Shown here: piece by piece, positions 49,301 to 58,300 of the stretch
Position numbering within the stretch: the first letter of the stretch is position 1
Layout of the letters: each line of letters opens with the position of its first letter
Source: Cladopsammia gracilis
Lineage: Eukaryota > Cnidaria > Anthozoa > Scleractinia > Dendrophylliidae
Length of the DNA: 64,000 nucleotides
Direction of reading: 5' to 3'
NCBI GenBank assembly: GCA_022457155.1
Contig: JAJGOT010000347.1
Location: 858,485-922,484, forward strand
Position numbers and translations under genes: made by a program
The notes under the pieces: model-generated
Databases searched by the model: none
The model's input: the letters and a program-made list of their open reading frames with translations, nothing else
What the model was told of the DNA's origin: nothing

Positions 49301-52300
49301 TTGAAGTTAGCCTTCCCTTTCGTTCTTTGTATTGTGGTTACCACAGGGAGGCCCACACATACCGTACATGTTATATAAATATATATTTTATTTAATTTAA
49401 AGAAAATGTATGGCATACCAGTTTACACATGCTAGTTTTGATGCAACTTTTGTCGCGACAAATCGTATCCAAATGGCACTGAAATCATCGCTGATTTTAT
49501 AAATATATTTTTTACACTTTAAATTCTAAATTGTAAATTGTAATTTACTTGTGTGGTTACTATCAGCAAATGCCAATCAACCAAACTAGGAACGAGCAAT
49601 CGGGAACGAAGAGGTATGTGACAATGTGTATGTGACATAAATTCCTATATCAATACAACAACTGTAGTAGTTTGAGTAGAGCCTGAAAAATCGCTACGAT
49701 AATATCTTTCAGTCTTAGTTCATATGAATTTATTCCACATGCACATTATCACACAGTTCTCATTTAATAGGTATGATGAAAATGAAACTTTATAAAGTTA
49801 CCATCTGGCCTTGTAGCTTTGTGGCAGAGTGTTAGCAACGGGTATCGCAAAGGTCATGGGTTCGAATCCAGTCGAGGACAGAAAAAAAATCATTTCAGGC
49901 TCTAATTGTAACACTACTTAATAGTTGTTTCATAACGGCGATGATCTCTTTCGCTTTAAAAGGTATACCTATTTGTAATATGACTGTCAATCATAAACTG
50001 ACCTTTACAAAAAACGCTGGTATTTTTTTACCATTGTCCGTCTCTGAGACACGATGCTATTGGTTCTCCTTGCAGCCTGTAGCCTTTCCGACAAGAAAAA
50101 CTGCATGTGGTATCGTATTCTGGCGAGGTTGTACAAGGAGATGGCGAGACGTGTCCATCGTTTGGAGCTTGCAATGAACTACAAAGCACAACTGTGAGAA
50201 AAGAACACAAATGAATAACAAATAAAACTTGGCTAGAGTTTATACATTAAGCCGAGAGCCACTTGTGAATATTTTTTAAACTGTTAAACTTGATGATGCG
50301 TATGGCAGATCACGAATTGGCCGGTTCTATAGAGACGGCGACCAAATTACACCTATTATAGTTTCTGGTATTGTATTAGTCTTGTATTCTAGCTTACCTT
50401 GACAATATATTGCTTTCCCAGACCATGTGCCATCTGCCTGACAGACTCTTTCAGTTGACCCATTTATCTGGCGATAACCAACATCGCAGTAAAAGAGGCA
50501 TTTGTCACCAAACACGTTATACATTGCATCGGCTCCACAACCCGATTGCATACTGTGAGGAGGGGGACGAAGACGAGGGCACCTAACCACTGGAAAAAAC
50601 AACAACAAAGTAACAAACAAAATGACTAACTACGTGCCAAGCTAGTTCAATTTCGGTAAAAAAAATCAGTAGCCGTAGTAACAGCGATCGGGATGAGTGT
50701 TGTCCAGCTTCAACATAAAATTGTGCAGAGGGTCGGAATTAAGAAGCTGGGAAAACATTGGAAATGGAAAATTAAGACAATTTTGTCAAAACAAGGTAGA
50801 GCTAAACTGCACAAGGGGGAGACAAACTCATTTGACCACAATCTTTTGTGAATCTTTTAGAAAACGTGTATGAGAAGGAAAGCGTGGTTTGGGATTGATC
50901 TGCATTGCATAGAACACTCAAATGGATTTGCAATGTACGGGTCATTGTGCAATCTATTTACGACTGCTTTCTTGTAGTTGTTCTTAGTTTGTTACAAGCT
51001 ACACCGCGCTGACGAGGCCCAATACAAGGGCGAAACAGCTGTCTGCGGTTGCTACCCTGCTTTATCGGTTTCTCTCGCATTGATGTCTCGCAAATTCTAC
51101 CTTTTTACGTAGTCATATCAGCCTTGCAGTTTGTCGTTTATGTTCATTAATAACTGAACGGAGAAATACAATGTTTAAGTTGAGATTCCTGTCTAGAGCC
51201 GTTTTCAATCGAGTGTCGAAAGTAATTACTCAATTACTTTGGTTTTGCATTGCTACGCTTTTTGATTGGCTAAAAAATGTCGCCCCACTTTCTCAGAATC
51301 AGAAGTAAAACCAATCCTGACTTGCTCGCACGCGTCTTCTCGCGCTTGGCGCCGGCGACATGTATTTGCTTCGAGCTTTGATTGGTTCATTGGATTGTTT
51401 GCGACTACTGTGATCGGTAAGAGTAATTACTTTGGTTTTAGTTTTACGACACTCAAATGAAAACTGCTCTAATATCCCCAACACTATTTTTAGTGTTACT
51501 TTAAAAAGCCCAAAAGACGTGTTTATGTCAGTGGAAATCACAATGGTCAAGTCTTGGGCTGCAGAGGGCCAGGATGGAAATGAACTACAACAAGTTTACG
51601 CCCAATGTCTTGGAAAACTCCGTCGCCAAAACTCAAACTATGCTTATTCTGTCTTCGAAAATTTAAAACCTGATAGCTTCCTCCTAGGTGTTGTATAAGC
51701 ATTTCATGTATGACAAAGTTACTTCATTAGTTTTAATTTGGGGTAGTTTTCACCCACGAACATTAAACTCCCATGGCATACCGTAAAATGCCGATTATAA
51801 GCTGCCCCCCCTCTCCCCCCCCCCCCCCCCCCCCCCCCCCCACCGACCGCTTAAAAGACCACCTATCAGTTTGGTAACAAAACATTATGCCGGTTATACT
51901 ACCTACCAAGCCTCCTTTAAACATGTTTAAATGTTGTTAAATTTAAGTTTTTTTGCCATTAGTCACTACCTTGACACTGAAGCTGTGAACCAGACCACTT
52001 CTGATTTTCCTGACAAGCTCTCTGTGTCGATCCTCCGACTGCCTCGTATCCCCGCTTGCAACTTAAGAAACATGAAGTGCCGTAGCTGGGGTAAGATGCG
52101 CTACACTCGATAACCGCATTATCCGGTGATTTCAGAGGCGGACACTTTACGACTGTGATCAAGACGAAAAAAAAAAAACGAAAAATCGAAAAGAAAAATC
52201 AACCACAAGTAAAACAAATACATGTAACGAAAGCGTTTCCTCCAGTATTATGTAAAAGAACCTTTTAAACTTTTTGTACTCTGCTACAGTTCAATACACG

Positions 52301-55300
52301 TATTTCCGGTCCCCACGATGGCGTTAAAAATATCGAGTTTTTTCTCAACTATACAAGGGAACAGGAAAGACGTGCTTTGTTCTCTGATGTAGTTTATGGC
52401 ATGTATATTTCTGTTCACTCACATGGCTAAAACAGTAACGGGAGCAATAATGATGACGATGATGAAAACGATAAAGATAATGATAATGGTGGAATTTAAA
52501 CCAGAAGCCCATATTACCTAAGTATGTATTTCACAATGAGGTCTGAGCAATAGTTCATTCTTAAGGATAGTTCGTCTCATCAATACCATATCTGTTGTTT
52601 CACTAGATAAGGCATGAAAGGATTTCCTACCCTCACAAGAAGGTGTACTTCCAGTCCAGCGTACTTGGTTTGAGCCTGGTATCTTGTGGCAGTATCTCAC
52701 TATGGTACCTTTCCGTTTATATCCCTTGTCACACTGCCAGCGGCAGGCGCTTCCATACACATTTCCACATGCGCCAGTCTCCAGTCTTCCGTTTGTAGGT
52801 GGAGTAAACACGGGGCATCGGAGAACTGAAAAAATAAATAAAGGAAAACGTATTCATTTACTTCATTAATTATTCCTATTCAGATTGGATGGAAGAAAGA
52901 GGCGAAAAGGACCCTGTGGAACGTCTGAAGCATTGTAGCAAACATTAAGACTTTGTCTTAGATTTTCCTAGCAACTTTCTGTTCATGAGTCGTGACGTTT
53001 CTATGCCAGCCATACTGTGCCAGCCATACTTTAACCGGATTGAAATATTACATACGCCTAATTCAATAAAGGTTGCTTTGGTCATTGGGAATTGGATATT
53101 GGGAAGCTATTGTTTGGCGGTCACTCAAGCAAAGTATTGCATTGTGTTCCGTACGCCCAAATGCCAATGCCCAATTACCAATGACCAATTGCCAAAGCAA
53201 CCTTTATTGAATTAGGTGTATATTATTCTCATTGTGAATTAAAAAAAAAACATCGAAGTTTCTTTTACATTTTGAAATCATCCTTAGCTTCATTCTGGTG
53301 ATTTTCTGAGGTGACGAAGAATAAAGGGTTATTGTCTAACCCAGGGAACAAAAAGGGAAGATGAAGGAATAACTGAAGGGGAAGTAAGGCGCGAGAAGAG
53401 AACACGAAGAGCACTTGTAGCGGGATAAAATGTCACCTACTCCTTCCTCTTACTATGCAATTGTCCTTTTGCTTTCTTCGTGAAGGAACGTCAACCTATG
53501 AGGCTATTTCTATTCTTGTTCCACCCCTGGATTTCATTTTTTCTCGGGTGCTTTTAAAATATTGCACTATTATTCAGCATTAATTAATATATAGTAATTC
53601 TTTCTTAGATGGATGTGAACCGGGGTGCGGTGTGGTAAACAAAGTGTATTCGAACCTTCTTAATGCGGACACCAAATGGGTGGAGATACAAAGACATTGT
53701 TGTAATGCGAGATTAGTCTGGTCAAGTTCGTGTCATGGTTGACATGACACAGTGAGGAATTATGTCTTACCGTGAACCTTAACTTTGAAAAAGCAGAACC
53801 TCTTGTTGTTTGACTGATCTGTAGCAGTGTAGACCACGGTGTGGGTTCCCTCAGGGAACTCATGAGGAGACCTAACATGAGGTCTCGGTTGCGGTGTGAT
53901 GGGAAAATTGTCATTGTCTGTGGCTTTCACTTGTTCCCAGGTCACCATTGCTGTGGTTTTTCCTTTGTCGGCGATCACAGTTTGCATTGATGGACAGGTT
54001 ATAAATTTAGGTGGCTGTGTGTCTTTAAGAGAAACGAGTAAATGAGTGAATAAATAAAACCAATAAAAAAAGCAGAAAATATTCTTGGTTTGCAACCACG
54101 TGACCGTCGGCCATATTGGAGTGCTAAAACAATAGGAAATGTTCGAATAAGAATAGAGCTAAAGTCCCATAGGATTCGTTTAGGACACCAATATGGCGCC
54201 ATTTCATTGTTTTGGGACACCAACATGGCCGCCGTGACGTCACGTGCAAACCAGCAATAGATACATTTTTCGAACGAAGACGAATGTACTTTATTTCAAC
54301 TATTAACCCTAATTAATTCGAATTTACTTATTTTAACTAGAATGTTAGTTAGGTCGTTAACCTTACTAAGACAGGGAGTTTTTTGCTTTTCTGGGACCTT
54401 CAAGGATATTAAAGCTGTGTCTTTGAAACTTTGAGGGTTTATCGTACGTCACAAAAGTAAGGTAGGTCACGTGGTCACGTGGAGTGATGACGCCATATGG
54501 CGTGGGAATTGAGTCATCATTCCGAATTGCACACCAACTTGAATCCGCCATCTGAAATCGACCATCTTAGATTTCCATCATGTAAGAAAAGGGCCAGAAT
54601 TGAGTCTAACTTGATCAAAATAAAAACAAAAAACGCTCAAATAATCTTAAATTGTAAAATTTACTTCGAGAAATCCAAAAGTAAGGTGCATCAGAGCAAT
54701 AAAGAAGTCTATCGAGCTACTAGTCTTTATGTCAGATGTTTTGATGTTTACAGATAATTTGAACGTTTTCAATCCATGCAACAAAACCAATATTTACCTC
54801 GACAATGAAAGCCACCATGTGTCCATTGCCCATTATCACACCTGGTTGACCTAGGTCCGTACCGTGTGTAGCCTGAACCACATTCGTAGAAGCACATTTG
54901 ACCATGTAAAGGCTTTATTTTACAAATGTCAGGGGTGATAGCACCTTTGTCAGGTGGAATTAAAGTTTCACATTCGTGTACTGCAACAGCAAGCGGTATA
55001 AAGATGTTGGTGAAACTTAACTGACAATAACTGACTAAGTTTCATTGCTTTTGTTTTGCGTTGGGTGAGGCGCGAACTTGATTAAAACTTCCATGAAAGG
55101 TACTCCAACCAAACAGAGTTATAAAACAGTAGCAGCAAATCAGTAGTGATTGGTTAAATTTTACCAAATATTTTTTGGTAGATTTGTAAAATATGATACA
55201 GTTAACACTTTACAGTTTTTTGGTAACGTTTCATATGTTTTCATGTTTTTTTTTTTCGAAAAAAGTGAAAAACATGCATTTTTTTTATTCAAAAGTGGCT

Positions 55301-58300
55301 TGACCTCATATTACTAATGACGTCGTGTCTCATACTGTAACAACCGATTGTCGCCAAACTTAACCAAAAATATGTCTCAATGATAAATTTACAGAAGTCT
55401 TCGTAATTTAGTCAAAATAAGAAAATAAAAAAAAAAAAATGCTTTTACCTCGGCAGTTAGGAGTTTGTCTGGGATACCAGCTGCCATCACTTGTACAACG
55501 AGAAGACGAAGTTCCGTCAATTTTATAACCATAATCACACGTGACCGTGCAAGTCGTCCCAAGATCCACCCGAGATCGCTTGCTACACTGCAATGATAGC
55601 TGTCCGTTGCTAGGAGACGGCCAGTTGCTCATGTCACAAGTGATTGCTATGAAATTAATAAAAAAATGACCTCAGTTGTCATGGAATTTGTAATGTATAG
55701 TTTTATGAATAAATGTGGTCTAAACTGAAAAAGAAGTTAATTCAATTTGAGCTTCGTTTTTAAGACACAAAAGAGTTAAAGAATATACGGCAGAAGCCAG
55801 CTTGCAAGAAGGAGCTTACGCGTTTAATTTTTCTTACTTACATCGTTTTTATTGTTATTTTTTAATCTCGTCATTTATCATTAGTTATCGTCACTTTTTC
55901 CTGCTTTGCTTGTAAGTTATTCCTATATGTACACTTTTAAATATTTACAGCACGATTAACATTTTTGCTGTCGATAAATAGACCTTTTCTCGCATTGAAA
56001 AAAAAAATAAAACAAAAAATGGTAATCACGTGGTTATTTCTATCGTTTGCGTTTCATGTTAAACTTCAATAATGTAAAACAATAATGTAAAACTTCAATA
56101 ATGCATATTTATTATCCTTTGAATTAGAACACGAACAACAACAAAAGTAGCCTTTGAATAGGCCTTTCGGTTACGGGATAGGGCGAAAAGTAATACAGAC
56201 GATCAGTGAAGCGAGCGGAAAGAGGAGGGGAAAGAAAGAGGGAGGGGAGGGAAAGTCTTCCCTCCGCTCGCTTTCCTATCCGCTTTTCGTTTCGCCCCAT
56301 CCCTAACCAGGAGCTTCGTTCACAGGCTAAAAAACAGCAAACAGGAATGAAACATCATCAGCACAGTTCCTAATTTTTCCAAGGAGCTTCCATTTATTTC
56401 ATGCCCGATAATATACCCATGTCATAAAAGAAGCAAGACTTCTAGCGTTGTAGTTGATTTCGGCACACAGATTTAACCAAGAAAATAAATACTCACGAGC
56501 ACACTTTTTTTGAGTTTAATGGATCACGTCTGTAACCAGTAAAGCATTCACAACTAAATCCGCCGTAATAGTTTCTGCAGCGATGACTGCATCCTCCGTT
56601 ATAATCGTTACATTCATTACAATCACTAGTCTGTTTGCTTGAGCCCCGGCAATATCTCCCACCATTGGCCGGAGAAGGATTGTTGCAGTACCGTTGTTTG
56701 GTTTTGTAGCCGCCATAGCTGCACGAACTCCACGAACCCCAGGAACTCCAACCTCCATTTCTTGGAGGCGGGGCTGAGAAATTTTGAAAAGGGAAATAAA
56801 AATCTCGCAGCCAGATATATTCATACCTTTCGGCAGAGAAAAACTGGCTAGTAAAAGTATGTAAGATTTCAATTTATATTAAAAACATCAATTGACCATA
56901 ATGCAATGTAATTAAGGCTACATAACTAGATTGTATTAGGTATAAAAGAGTAAAAAATATTTAGGTAGGTTATACTTAAACAAATATCCTGTTAAAAAAA
57001 AAAAAGACTATTTTTAAAAGTATAAACACCGACCCTTCCTACGGGGCTACTGATAATTTAGTGATCTGCTAAATTGAACTATTGCAGAAAAAATGCATGG
57101 ATAATGTACTGTTTAAACCGTTTAAAAAAACGAGCAGTAGTGTATTATCAGGTTTAAAAACTCGAGGCGAAGCCGAGAGTTTTTACACCTGATAATACAC
57201 GTACTGTGAGTTTTTTGAACGTCTTCAAAAACATTCTTTCAAAGCGTGTCCCTTCGGAATTAAAACAATTGCGCTTTTGTGCAAAGAGGAAATTAGCATA
57301 CGAGAAAAAACAAGTAGACTGATTAGCATACAGCACATGTGCCACGTCTTCGACGAAGTGACCATTGCTTCCCGGCTCCTGTCGAAAGTTTTGGGATTTT
57401 AAAGTTCTGAGGGAAAACATCTACTGAAAAATGCTATACCAAAGTTGTCAGGTACGTACTGTAGATAAAACGGCTGACCATTTTTTTTTCAGAGGTAGAG
57501 AACGAGTAGGAATAAGCAGCTTGCATCTGCGAACCAGTCGCTTACCTGGCAATTTACACAAGGGCGCTGGTGTCATTCAAATAACGGCTCACTTGTTAAA
57601 CTGTTGGTTGTTTATTTTGTTGAGAAGATTCCAAATAGAATGGCGAAAGACCAGATTTCTTAAAACAGTACTGCACAAAAATATTAAAGTCACCATTTGC
57701 CTGCACTAAGAATCCTGAACAATTACTACCCTTATCTCTTTGCGTCGACGAAGGAGACGCTTCCTAATCTTGTCGTCCAGGCAGAACGAATCGAGAAAAG
57801 TGTCGGTACCAAATCTGCGCCATCTTGATTAAACATATGCTGAATGCAACTTCCACACATTGAGATATCCACATTTATTTAGTCGGTAAAATCCTTGTGG
57901 ATATCACACAAAGCTACTGAGGCGTATCATTTCAGAATTCGGAGAATATAAACCGAAATGAAATCAAAACAAATATACTATTTATGAGTCCTTTCGGAGT
58001 ACACAGCACGGCAGAATTGAAGGATTTTGCCGGATTCCACGGCGATAGCGTGAATTTGTTTGACGTCGGCCCAACGTTTTTGCCTGCGTGATATATCTCG
58101 TGACATAGCCCCTTTCAACAGTGGCTGAAACTGAGGTACTATGTAGGTCAATACGAGGTGCTACGGTGTAAGGAGACGCACTATAATCTATGATTACTAC
58201 TAGTTATATAAAGATTACGTGTGAACTTAATATAAATATCACGGTGGTCATTTTAAAATCATTCTCATTAAAAATTCAGCGATAATTGCATTGTTTGCCC

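Noticed and set aside
49807..49879. Functional tRNA gene
   Set aside because: The B box is perfect but the anticodon arm does not pair convincingly and an A-rich tail follows, so a SINE or tRNA relic is more likely.
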